Positions 1 through 6,876 of a stretch of 7,224 nucleotides of DNA are shown here, piece after piece. A program made the position numbers and the translations under genes. The notes below the pieces were generated by a model. It did not search any database. It worked only from the letters and a program-made list of their open reading frames with translations, and was not told where the DNA came from. Source of the DNA: Myxococcales bacterium (GTDB taxonomy: Bacteria > Myxococcota > Bradymonadia > UBA7976 > UBA1532); the NCBI GenBank assembly GCA_020430675.1, contig JAGQJJ010000188.1:1-7224 (forward strand), given 5' to 3'. How positions within the stretch are numbered: the first letter of the stretch is position 1; each line of letters opens with the position of its first letter.

Positions 1-44
1 TCGACGCCGATGACGCCGCCGAGCGCCGCCACGCGCCCGCTTCG

Positions 45-1073
45 GTGCGCCTCGCCGGCCACAGCTCGGGCCGCGTCGTGGTCGCCGGCGCCAGCGGCTT
101 CCTCGGCGCCCGCCTGGCCGAGATGCTCGCCGAGCGCGGCACCCCGGTGCGCGCGTTGGTGCGCCCCAGCAGCGACACCAGCCGGCTGCGCGAGGCCGGT
201 ATCGAGGTCGCGGCGGTCGATTGGGCCGATGCCAAGGCGCTCGGCGAAGCGCTGGCCGACGTCGACGCGGTGATCAACTGCGCCGGCCTCTCGGCCGACT
301 GGGGCAAGTGGGAGCGCTTCTACGAGGCCAACGTGCGCAACGTCGAGCGCCTGCTCGAAGCCTCCGAAGCCGCCGGCGTGCGCCGCTTCGTGCATGTCAG
401 CACCACCGACGTCTACGGCTACCCCAAGGCCCCGCCCGGCGAAGACGCCGGCCCGCATGACATCGGCCTGCCCTACAACCGCAGCAAGGGTCTCGGCGAC
501 TCGGTGGCGCTCGAATTTGCGCGCGGCCATCGCCTCGAAGTGACCGTCGCCCGCCCGGTGACCATCTTCGGACCGCACAGCAAGGACTGGGTCATCGAGA
601 TCGCCCGCCTGCTGCGCACCGGCGACATGCCGGTCATCGACGGCGGTCGCACCCCGGCCGGGCTGGTCTATGTCGACGACGTCGCCGAGGCGCTCATCGG
701 CCTGACCCGCGCCGACGACGTCGCCGGCAAGGCCTATAACGTGCGCGACCCGTCGATGATGAACTGGCGCACCTACGTCGACGCCCTGGCCGATGGCATC
801 GGCGCCCGACGCGCCAAGACGAACCTGCCGTCCTGGCTCGCTCTGCGCGTTGGCCGCGGCTTCGAACTGGGCTACGGTCTGGTTGGCACCGAGAAGCGCC
901 CGCTGCTCACGCGCCACGCGGTGCTCATCCTGTGCCGCGACCAGTCCTATCCCATCGACCGTCTCATCGCCGACACCGGTTTCAAGCCGACCGTCGGGGT
1001 CGAAGAAGGCATCCGCCGCACCCTGCAATGGCTGACGAGCGACGAAGGGCTCGCCGAGGTGGCAAATGGCTGA
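45..1073 (+). CDS. Extended SDR family NAD(P)-dependent reductase, first copy (RedK-like candidate)
   Basis: Likely soluble NAD(P)H-dependent oxidoreductase of the NAD-epimerase/3-beta-hydroxysteroid-dehydrogenase group. The Rossmann dinucleotide motif GASGFLG is at residues 15-21, the active-site serine/threonine strand HVSTTDVYGYP surrounds S119-T121, and the catalytic YxxxK is Y144-N-R-S-K148. From the GTG at 45 it is 342 residues, normal for the family and 7 longer than its paralogue next door. The start is uncertain: no Shine-Dalgarno precedes this GTG, and the frame is open back to base 3 with G/C-ending codons, so it could be the C-terminal domain of a longer protein. About three quarters of residues match the next gene, without gaps. 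If the locus is of the Red type, the matching role is RedK, which is reported to reduce a 4-keto-2-alkylpyrroline on the way to a 2-alkylpyrrole. Family sure, substrate inferred. Confidence 0.9.
   Translation: MRLAGHSSGRVVVAGASGFLGARLAEMLAERGTPVRALVRPSSDTSRLREAGIEVAAVDWADAKALGEALADVDAVINCAGLSADWGKWERFYEANVRNVERLLEASEAAGVRRFVHVSTTDVYGYPKAPPGEDAGPHDIGLPYNRSKGLGDSVALEFARGHRLEVTVARPVTIFGPHSKDWVIEIARLLRTGDMPVIDGGRTPAGLVYVDDVAEALIGLTRADDVAGKAYNVRDPSMMNWRTYVDALADGIGARRAKTNLPSWLALRVGRGFELGYGLVGTEKRPLLTRHAVLILCRDQSYPIDRLIADTGFKPTVGVEEGIRRTLQWLTSDEGLAEVANG
889..944 (+). repeat. 56-bp perfect direct repeat inside SDR copy 1
   Basis: Bases 889-944 are identical to 1892-1947, an offset of 1003 bases that equals the codon-for-codon offset of the two SDR genes. 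The repeat encodes the conserved EKRPLLTRHAVL segment onward. It is the longest exact match I found between the copies and reflects gene duplication, not a mobile element. Confidence 0.85.
1056..1062 (+). promoter_or_regulatory. Ribosome binding site for SDR copy 2
   Basis: GAGGTGG ends 3 bases before the ATG at 1066 and lies inside the coding end of SDR copy 1. It fixes the start of copy 2 and implies translational coupling. Confidence 0.6.
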
Positions 1074-2073
1074 GCGAATCGCAGTGACGGGAGCCAGCGG
1101 CTTCCTCGGAGGCCGGCTCGTCGAGATGCTGGCCGAGCGCGGCCACGCCGTGCGCGCTTTGGTGCGCGGCAGCAGCGACCAGAAGCGCCTCGCCGCCCTC
1201 GGCGTCGAGGTGGCCGCGGTCGACTGGGCCGACGCCGACGCCCTGCGCGGGGCCCTGGCCGACGTCGACGTGGTGATCAACTGCGCCGGCCTCTCTGCCG
1301 ACTGGGGCAAGTGGTCGGCCTTTCATGAGGCCAACGTGCAGAACGTCGATCGCCTGCTGCACGCCGCCGAGGCCGCGGGTGTTCGGCGCGCGGTGCATGT
1401 CAGCACGACCGATGTGTATGGCTATCCCAAGGTGCCGCCGGCCGAAGACTACGGCCCGCACGACCTGGGCCTGCCTTACAACCGCAGCAAAGGCCAGGGC
1501 GACAACCTCGCGCTGGCCTTCGGGCGCGAGCACCGCCTCGAAGTGACGGTCGCCCGCCCGGTGACCATCTTCGGCCCGCGCAGCAAGGACTGGGTCGTCG
1601 AGATCGCCAAGCTGCTGCTGACCAACGACCTGCCCACCATCGATGGTGGCAAGACCGGGGCCGGCCTGGTCTACGTCGATGACGTCGCCGACGCGCTGCT
1701 GCTGCTCGCCGACGCCAAGGATGCGCCCGGCAAGGCGTATAACGTGCGCGACCCGTCCACCATGGACTGGCGCACCTATGTGGATGCCATCGCCGATGGC
1801 ATCGGCGCCAAGCGGGCCAAGACCAACCTGCCCTCATGGCTGGCGCTGGCGGTGGGTCGCGGTTTTGAGTTCGCCTACGGCCTGGTCGGTGCCGAGAAGC
1901 GCCCGCTGCTCACGCGCCACGCGGTGCTCATCCTGTGCCGCGACCAGAGCTATCCCATCGATCGCCTCGACGCCGACACCGGCTTTGCGCCCAAGGTCGG
2001 CGTCGACGAAGGCATCAAGCGCACCCTCGAATGGCTCGACAGCGACGAGGGCAAAGCCGAGGTGCCCCGATGA
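1066..2073 (+). CDS. Extended SDR family NAD(P)-dependent reductase, second copy (RedK-like candidate)
   Basis: This 335-residue SDR is a tandem paralogue of the preceding gene. TGASGFLG lies at residues 8-15 with the canonical Thr, where the first copy has Ala. The active-site segment around S113-T115 and the Y138-N-R-S-K142 catalytic pair are intact, so both copies look active. The ATG at 1066 lies inside the end of the previous gene (8-base overlap, TGA at 1071-1073), and a purine-rich GAGGTGG at 1056-1062 sits just upstream, so the start is well supported. Differences between copies are spread over the protein and are mostly conservative; the segment after residue 270 (EKRPLLTRHAVL) is nearly invariant. 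Expected to act on a small hydrophobic keto or hydroxy intermediate. If one copy does the RedK reduction, the other may do a second redox step or be redundant; the sequence does not decide this. Confidence 0.94.
   Translation: MAERIAVTGASGFLGGRLVEMLAERGHAVRALVRGSSDQKRLAALGVEVAAVDWADADALRGALADVDVVINCAGLSADWGKWSAFHEANVQNVDRLLHAAEAAGVRRAVHVSTTDVYGYPKVPPAEDYGPHDLGLPYNRSKGQGDNLALAFGREHRLEVTVARPVTIFGPRSKDWVVEIAKLLLTNDLPTIDGGKTGAGLVYVDDVADALLLLADAKDAPGKAYNVRDPSTMDWRTYVDAIADGIGAKRAKTNLPSWLALAVGRGFEFAYGLVGAEKRPLLTRHAVLILCRDQSYPIDRLDADTGFAPKVGVDEGIKRTLEWLDSDEGKAEVPR
1892..1947 (+). repeat. 56-bp perfect direct repeat inside SDR copy 2
   Basis: Partner of 889-944. All codon third positions match across the block, unlike most of the rest of the two genes, where synonymous differences are frequent. 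This suggests local gene conversion or a recent duplication with strong constraint here. Confidence 0.85.
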
Positions 2074-2831
2074 TCGATTGGCGTCATTGGGGCGATCCGG
2101 CCACCGCGCGCATCCGGCTCATCTGTCTGCCGTATGCGGGCGGTTCGGCCTCGATCTTCCACGTCTGGCAGCGCTCGCTGCCCGCCGACGTGTCGATCAG
2201 CGCCCCGATGCTGCCCGGCCGGGGGCGCCTCGCCACCGAGCCGCTGCTCGAAGAGATGGCCCCGCTCATCGAGGCCACCGACCGCACCGGGCGCGACCTT
2301 TTGCGCGCGCCCTATGTCATCTACGGCCATAGCATGGGCGCCCTGGTGGCCTATGCCTGGCTGCGGCGGGCCCTCGACGACGGGGCCCCGCCGCCCGAGC
2401 AGCTCTTTGTCGCCGCCAGCCGCCCGCCGTTCATGCCGAGCTGGATGCGCCCCGTGCGCGACCAGGGCGACGACGAGCTGCTGCGGGTGATGCTCTGGAT
2501 GCAATCGGGCGAGGCCAAGCCGGCGCCCGTCGACTACCTGCGGCGGCAGCTCCCGTTGCTGCGCGCCGACCTGCTCGCCTGCGAGACGCTCATCCCCGAC
2601 CATGACCGGCGCCCGCTGCCGACCCCGCTCGTCGCGCTCGGCGGTCGCAACGACCCGCTGGTCAAGTCGGCCGATCTGCAGGCCTGGAGCGCCCTCGCCG
2701 GGCGTGGCTTCGTGCGTCACACGCTGCCCGGCGGTCATTTCTTTGCACTCAATCAGCCCGCGCCTCTGCTGCGGCTTTTGGATCGTGCCCTCACGCCCGG
2801 AGCGGCGCTTTGGGCCGAGGAGTCTGCATGA
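2070..2831 (+). CDS. Type II thioesterase (alpha/beta hydrolase, RedJ-like)
   Basis: A 253-residue type II thioesterase of the GrsT/RifR/RedJ family. These soluble editing enzymes hydrolyse stalled or wrong acyl groups from carrier-protein phosphopantetheine arms in PKS and NRPS pathways. The nucleophile elbow GHSMG is at residues 86-90 (Ser88); the rest of the triad is visible as Asp195 in GGRNDPLV and His223 in PGGHFF. The family's N-terminal signature LPYAGGSAS (20-28) and PGRGRL (49-54) are present, and the length is typical. The open frame extends upstream to 1935, but the ATG at 2070 is the start: it overlaps the previous stop as ATGA, has GAGGTG at 2059-2064, and places the protein exactly on the family N-terminus. 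The natural clients would be the two carrier proteins encoded downstream or a synthase outside the window. Confidence 0.95.
   Translation: MIDWRHWGDPATARIRLICLPYAGGSASIFHVWQRSLPADVSISAPMLPGRGRLATEPLLEEMAPLIEATDRTGRDLLRAPYVIYGHSMGALVAYAWLRRALDDGAPPPEQLFVAASRPPFMPSWMRPVRDQGDDELLRVMLWMQSGEAKPAPVDYLRRQLPLLRADLLACETLIPDHDRRPLPTPLVALGGRNDPLVKSADLQAWSALAGRGFVRHTLPGGHFFALNQPAPLLRLLDRALTPGAALWAEESA
2817..2822 (+). promoter_or_regulatory. Ribosome binding site for the methyltransferase
   Basis: GAGGAG sits 5 bases before the ATG at 2828, inside the last codons of the thioesterase gene. It supports the ATG over the in-frame TTG at 2810, which the motif would follow. Confidence 0.65.
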
Positions 2832-3883
2832 AAGGCAAGACCCTGCTGCGTCTCTGGCGCGAAGGGCGCATGCCCGCCCTGATCCGTCTCACGCGGCTCA
2901 GTGGCCCCTTCTACCGGGCCTGCTTCGTAGCCTCGGCCGCGCGCCACGGCGTGCTCGCGCTGCTCGCCGACCGCGAGCGCACCTTCGATGAGATCGCGCA
3001 TGCCCTCGGCGTGAAGACCGACGGCCACGAGACGCTCGCCGCCTGGCTGCGCTTCGGCGTGCGCCTCGGCGAGCTGACGCAGCACGACGGGCGCTTTGCG
3101 CTCTCGGGCTCGCTGGCCCGCAGCCTGGCCGATCCGGCCAATGGCTCGGCCAACGCCGCGCTGCAAGAGATCATCCGCTTCCACTCCGCGGCCATCCTCG
3201 ACGCGCCGGCCATGGCCCGCACCGGCGAGCGCCTCACGCTCGACGACCAGGACGGCGAGCTGATCGCCGAGTCGACGCGCGTCATCGAGCCGTTTGTCGC
3301 CGAAGCCATCGACCGCGCGATCGACCGCGCCGTGCCGACGCGCGTGCTCGAGGTCGGCTGCGGCTCGGGCATCTATATCCGCGAGCTGCTCGGCCGCGCC
3401 CCGAGCGCCGAGATCACCGGCCTCGAATTGCAGGACGATGTCGCCGAGAAGGCCCGCGGCAACCTGGCCCGCTGGGGACTGGGCGACCGCGTGCAGGTGC
3501 GCGTCGGCGACGTGCGCAACGAGCCGCCCGGCGGCGGCTACGACCTCGTCACCCTGCACAACAACATCTATTACTTCGCCGTTGCCGAGCGCGTGCAGCT
3601 CCTCGAGCGCGTGCGCCGCCTGCTCGCCCCGGGCGGCCGCCTGCTGCTGACCACCTCGTGCCTCGGCGGCAATATGGGCCTCGAAGCGCTCAGCCTGTGG
3701 TTCGCCAGCTCGTCGGTCGGCGGCCGCCTGCCCGAATCTGAAGAGCTGGTCGCCCAGATGGGCGCCGCCGGCTTCGAGGCGGTCGAGGCGCTCAGCCTCA
3801 TCCCCGGCGACAAATTCTTCTGCTTCCTCGCCCGGCGCCCGCAGAGCGACGTCGACGAGACGCACACGGAGGAGCCCAAGTGA
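2828..3883 (+). CDS. Class I SAM-dependent methyltransferase (RedI/PigF-like candidate)
   Basis: A 351-residue methyltransferase with the two-part plan of small-molecule O-methyltransferases. An N-terminal helical/winged-helix region (about 25-100: RHGVLALLADRERTFDEIA, then LSGSLARSL) would serve dimerisation and substrate binding, and a Rossmann SAM-binding domain follows. Motif I is LEVGCGSGIY at 174-183, the acidic ribose-binding residue is E200 in GLELQ, the adenine-side acid is D228 in VGDV, and the post-motif LLAPGGRLLLTTS follows. The ATG at 2828 overlaps the thioesterase stop (ATGA), and the gene ends with a GTGA overlap into the next. Its place between a type II thioesterase and a PigC/RedH-type enzyme matches redI, whose product O-methylates hydroxy-bipyrrole carbaldehyde to the methoxy form (MBC); PigF does the same in Serratia. 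The domain is sure; the substrate rests on gene order. Confidence 0.93.
   Translation: MKGKTLLRLWREGRMPALIRLTRLSGPFYRACFVASAARHGVLALLADRERTFDEIAHALGVKTDGHETLAAWLRFGVRLGELTQHDGRFALSGSLARSLADPANGSANAALQEIIRFHSAAILDAPAMARTGERLTLDDQDGELIAESTRVIEPFVAEAIDRAIDRAVPTRVLEVGCGSGIYIRELLGRAPSAEITGLELQDDVAEKARGNLARWGLGDRVQVRVGDVRNEPPGGGYDLVTLHNNIYYFAVAERVQLLERVRRLLAPGGRLLLTTSCLGGNMGLEALSLWFASSSVGGRLPESEELVAQMGAAGFEAVEALSLIPGDKFFCFLARRPQSDVDETHTEEPK
3868..3874 (+). promoter_or_regulatory. Ribosome binding site deciding a GTG start
   Basis: GGAGGAG is a near-perfect Shine-Dalgarno 5 bases before the GTG at 3880. It shows that the condensing-enzyme gene starts at GTG, overlapping the previous TGA by 4 bases, and not at a later ATG. 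Confidence 0.75.
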
Positions 3884-6594
3884 GCACGCAGGCCGTCGCC
3901 GCGCCGAAGAACGACGTGGAGTGGATCATCGCGCTCGACCGCGCCGAGTCGAAGGTGTGGCCGGCCATGGGCGGCAAGGGCGCGCGCCTCGCCGAGATGT
4001 TGCAGAACGGTCTGCGGGTGCCGCCGGGCGTCTGCCTCACCACCAGCGCCTTTGAACACTTCCTCGACGCCACCGGCCTGCGGGCCAAGGTTGCCGAGGC
4101 CGGCGCGGGCGCCACCGTCGAAGAGTACGCCGCCGCCCGCGAGGCCGTGTTGTCAACGCCCGTGCCGCCGGCGCTGCGCGATGTCATCATCGAAGCCTAC
4201 GCCGCCATGGGTCGCCCGCGCGTCGCGGTGCGCTCGTCGGCTGTCGGCGAAGACTCGGGCAGCCACTCATTTGCCGGCCAGCATGACACCCTGCTCGACC
4301 TGCAAGGCGACGACGCCGTGATCGACGCCGTCCGCGCCTGCTGGGCCTCCCTGTGGTCCGAGCGCGCCCGCTCGTATCGCACCACCGAGCGCGAGCACTC
4401 GCAGCAGTCGATCGCCGTGGTCATCCAAGAGCTGGTCGACGCCGAAGCGGCGGGCGTGCTCTTCACCGTCGACCCGGTCAGCGGCGATCAGAGCAAGATG
4501 ATCCTCGAAGCCTGCTTCGGGCTCGGCGAGGGCCTCGTCGCCGGCCGCGTGGTCAGCGACTCCTATGTCATCGACCGCCGCACCCTTCAGATCGACCGCC
4601 AGACCATCCGCTACAAGGTCACCCGCTGCGTGGCCACCGGCGATGGCAATACCATGCTCGAAAAGGTGCCCGCCGAACTGCGCGACGCGCCCACGCTCAC
4701 CGAGGAACAGGTCGGCGATCTCGCGCGGCAAGCCCTTGATTTGATTGGGTTCTATGGCACGGAACAAGATATCGAGTGGGCCACGCGCGAAGGCTTGATC
4801 TACATCTTGCAGTCGCGCCCGATCACCACCAAGTCCGAGCAGCGCCGTGCCACGACGATGTCGCCCAACCCGAGCGAGCCCGACCCGCATATCAAGGCCA
4901 ATACGCTCTGGTCGCGCATGGACATCGGCGAGATCTTCAATGGCATCATGACGCCGCTGGGCATCTCGTTTGCGCGGTACTACCAGTTCAACGTGCACGC
5001 CGACTGCGCGCGCTCGGTCGGCTCGCTCGACCTGGGCGATCCCAATCGCTATATGGGCTACATGCAGGGCCACGTCTATCTGAACGTGGATTACACCGCC
5101 TACCTGCTCTCGCAGAGCCCGCCCACGCGCGACCAGCATCGCTTCACCGCGCGCTTCAGCAGCGAAGAGGTCGACCTGCCGAGCCATGTCAACCCGCATG
5201 GCGTCTACCCCGGCGGCCGCGAGTTCCTGCGCACCAGCGTCTATTTTGTGCGCGCCCAGCTCCGCGAGCTGGCCACCATGCAGGCCCGCGCCCGCGAGAT
5301 GGTCACCTCGCGCTACGCCGAGTACGACCGCGCCATCGCGCTCGACCTGCCGTCGCTCGACCTGCCGGCGCTCTCGGCCGAAATTCGCCGCAATCTCGAA
5401 TACTTCCGCCGCATGCACGCCGGCTACATGCCGTTCTACATCAACGCATTCGGCTTCTACGGCGCGCTCGAAGCCATGTGCAAGAACTGGCTCGGCGACG
5501 AAGGCTCGATGCTCCAGAATCGGCTCAAGTCCGATATGTCGAACCTGCGCACGGTCGAGTCGATCAATGACATCGTGCAGCTGGTCAACAAGTGTCGCGC
5601 GCGCCCCGAGGTGCGGCGGCTGATCTGCGAAGGCAACCTCGACGACGTGCTCGGCAACCTGAAGGCGCACCCCGAGGGCCAGGCCTTCCTGCAGCGCGAG
5701 TTCGCCGAGTTCCTGCGCAACAACGGCGTGCGCGGCCGCCAGGAGATGGAGATCAGCAACCCGCGCTGGGTCGACGATCCCATCTACATCTTCCAGATGA
5801 TGCGCAAGTACTTCGAGCATGACATCGTCATGGACGACGTGCTGCGCCGCGGCAGCGAGCATCGCACCGTCGACACCGAAGCCATCCTGCGCAAGCTGCC
5901 CCTCCAGCGCCGGGCCCTGCTCAAAGGCATCATCAAGCTCTACTCGCTGTGCAGCGAGCTGCGCGAAGCCACGCGCATGAGCATGGTGACCTCGATCTGG
6001 ATCGTGCGCCGCATCGTCTACGAGCTGGGTCGGCGCCTGGTGGCGCAAGGCATCCTGCGCTCGCTCGATGAGGTCGCCTTCCTCGACTTCTTCGACGTGC
6101 TCGCCGTGCTCGACGGCGCGCCCGCGGCCGCGGTCTTCACCCGCGACGCCCTCGAAGCCAGCCGGCGCGAGCACCTCTACAACCTGCGCCTGCCCGAGCC
6201 GCCGTTGACCTTCGTCGGCACCTACGACCCGTCGGAAGCCATCGCGCGCACCGGCGGCTCGGTCATCGAGGGCCTCGGCACCAGCCCCGGCCGCGTGGTC
6301 GGCCGCGCGCGTCTGGTGCACGATCTGGTCCGGCAGGCCGACGAGTTCGAACCCGGCGACATCCTGGTGACCAGCTTCACCGACGCCGCCTGGACGCCTC
6401 TTTTCCTGCTCGCTTCGGCGGTGGTCACCGACATCGGCTCGATGCTCTCGCACAGCTCGATCGTCGCCCGCGAGTTCAACATCCCATCCGTGGTCAACAC
6501 CAAGGTGGCGACCCGATCCATCCGCACGGGCGACATTCTGATCGTCGACGGCGACCGCGGGGTCGTCGAGGTGCAGAGGAGCGAAGAAACATGA
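3880..6594 (+). CDS. pigC: PigC/RedH-type ATP-dependent condensing enzyme (PEP synthase/rifampin phosphotransferase fold)
   Basis: A 904-residue enzyme in three parts. An ATP-grasp PEP/pyruvate-binding domain (about 25-317) carries GGKG 31-34, RSSAVGED 118-125, FAGQ 131-134, GVLFTVDP 192-199, GLGEG 214-218, and DIEW 297-300 followed by LQSRP 310-314. A central domain (about 340-780) has SRMDIGEI from 345, YMGYMQG 391-397 and GVRGRQE 616-622. A C-terminal swivelling phospho-histidine domain runs from GLGTSPGR (798-805) to TDIGSMLSHSSIVAREF with His858. These segments agree with my memory of PigC, which joins methoxy-bipyrrole carbaldehyde to a monopyrrole using ATP to give prodigiosin; RedH is its Streptomyces counterpart. 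All motifs are intact. The GTG start overlaps the methyltransferase stop. Alternatives are rifampin phosphotransferase or PEP synthase, made less likely by the central domain and the biosynthetic neighbours. The condensation partners are inferred. Confidence 0.85.
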   Translation: MSTQAVAAPKNDVEWIIALDRAESKVWPAMGGKGARLAEMLQNGLRVPPGVCLTTSAFEHFLDATGLRAKVAEAGAGATVEEYAAAREAVLSTPVPPALRDVIIEAYAAMGRPRVAVRSSAVGEDSGSHSFAGQHDTLLDLQGDDAVIDAVRACWASLWSERARSYRTTEREHSQQSIAVVIQELVDAEAAGVLFTVDPVSGDQSKMILEACFGLGEGLVAGRVVSDSYVIDRRTLQIDRQTIRYKVTRCVATGDGNTMLEKVPAELRDAPTLTEEQVGDLARQALDLIGFYGTEQDIEWATREGLIYILQSRPITTKSEQRRATTMSPNPSEPDPHIKANTLWSRMDIGEIFNGIMTPLGISFARYYQFNVHADCARSVGSLDLGDPNRYMGYMQGHVYLNVDYTAYLLSQSPPTRDQHRFTARFSSEEVDLPSHVNPHGVYPGGREFLRTSVYFVRAQLRELATMQARAREMVTSRYAEYDRAIALDLPSLDLPALSAEIRRNLEYFRRMHAGYMPFYINAFGFYGALEAMCKNWLGDEGSMLQNRLKSDMSNLRTVESINDIVQLVNKCRARPEVRRLICEGNLDDVLGNLKAHPEGQAFLQREFAEFLRNNGVRGRQEMEISNPRWVDDPIYIFQMMRKYFEHDIVMDDVLRRGSEHRTVDTEAILRKLPLQRRALLKGIIKLYSLCSELREATRMSMVTSIWIVRRIVYELGRRLVAQGILRSLDEVAFLDFFDVLAVLDGAPAAAVFTRDALEASRREHLYNLRLPEPPLTFVGTYDPSEAIARTGGSVIEGLGTSPGRVVGRARLVHDLVRQADEFEPGDILVTSFTDAAWTPLFLLASAVVTDIGSMLSHSSIVAREFNIPSVVNTKVATRSIRTGDILIVDGDRGVVEVQRSEET

Positions 6595-6833
6595 CCCTCG
6601 CCGATCGCATCGCCGATCACATCACGAAGTGGCACCTCGACGGGGAGGACATCGGCCTGACGCCCGATACGCCCCTGCTCGAGCTGAACATCATCGACTC
6701 GGCCGCCATCTTCGACCTGGTGCAGTTCCTCAGCGACGAGGCCCGGGTCGACGTGCCCATCGATGCCATCGTGCCCGACAACTTCCAGACGATCGGGACC
6801 ATCGTGGCCCTCGTCGAAAAATTGAAGTCATGA
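6591..6833 (+). CDS. Stand-alone acyl/peptidyl carrier protein (RedO/PigG/PltL-like candidate)
   Basis: An 80-residue acidic four-helix carrier protein. The phosphopantetheine attachment site is Ser37 in TPLLELNIIDSAAI (27-40), followed by the helix-III region VPIDAIVPDNFQTI. The arrangement 'TPLLE..I(L/I)(N/D)S' plus 'P..F..I..I...V' is like the free-standing carriers that hold proline for oxidation to pyrrole (PltL, CloN5, RedO, PigG), and less like the GLDS/GIDS carriers of fatty acid and PKS systems. The ATG at 6591 overlaps the preceding stop (ATGA), with AGGAG at 6577-6581 upstream. It needs a phosphopantetheinyl transferase and, if prolyl, an adenylating enzyme, neither of which is in the window. 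It lies directly before a gene that opens with another carrier domain, as redO/redN and pigG/pigH do. Carrier function is sure, cargo is inferred. Confidence 0.93.
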   Translation: MTLADRIADHITKWHLDGEDIGLTPDTPLLELNIIDSAAIFDLVQFLSDEARVDVPIDAIVPDNFQTIGTIVALVEKLKS

Positions 6834-6860
6834 CCTGAAACATGCCATGCCCGGCGACCC

Positions 6861-6869
6861 GGGGGGAGG
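6861..6869 (+). promoter_or_regulatory. Strong ribosome binding site before the last gene
   Basis: GGGGGGAGG lies 7 bases before the ATG at 6877. It favours that ATG over an in-frame ATG at 6847, which has no such motif. This junction is the only one where translation does not rely on an overlapping stop. Confidence 0.7.
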
Positions 6870-6876
6870 CTGTCCG

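Noticed and set aside
10..273. ATG at 10 overlapping a TGA at 11-13, suggesting a gene start at base 10
   Set aside because: The frame from this ATG is an out-of-frame reading of the SDR (Ala/Pro/Arg/Ser-rich) ending at 273. The TGA may still be the end of an upstream gene, which cannot be judged from 13 bases.
1643..2332. 229-codon + strand open frame across the SDR/thioesterase junction
   Set aside because: Runs out of frame through two certain genes; Arg/Pro/Ala/Ser-rich out-of-frame composition and no ribosome binding site.
2753..3865. 370-codon minus-strand open frame opposite the methyltransferase
   Set aside because: Same cause as above: no motif, biased composition, fully covered by a clear + strand gene.
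4267..6453. 728-codon open frame on the minus strand opposite the condensing enzyme
   Set aside because: It is a mirror of strongly G/C-ending codons on the + strand. The protein is a low-complexity mix of Ala, Gly, His, Val, Asp and Glu with no recognisable domain, and the + strand gene is certain.
3880..6594. Reading the large enzyme as housekeeping PEP synthase or a rifampin-resistance phosphotransferase
   Set aside because: The ends share that fold, but the central region (SRMDIGEI, YMGYMQG, GVRGRQE) and the biosynthetic neighbours fit PigC/RedH better. Kept as an alternative, not the main call.
3880..6594. Search for in-frame TTA codons as a sign of Streptomyces bldA control
   Set aside because: I found no in-frame TTA in the genes here; the TTA triplets seen are out of frame. 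This neither supports nor excludes an actinomycete host.
6850..6870. GC-rich palindromic stretch (CCCGGG core) as a terminator
   Set aside because: The stem is too short, there is no following T run, and the downstream gene has its ribosome binding site overlapping it.
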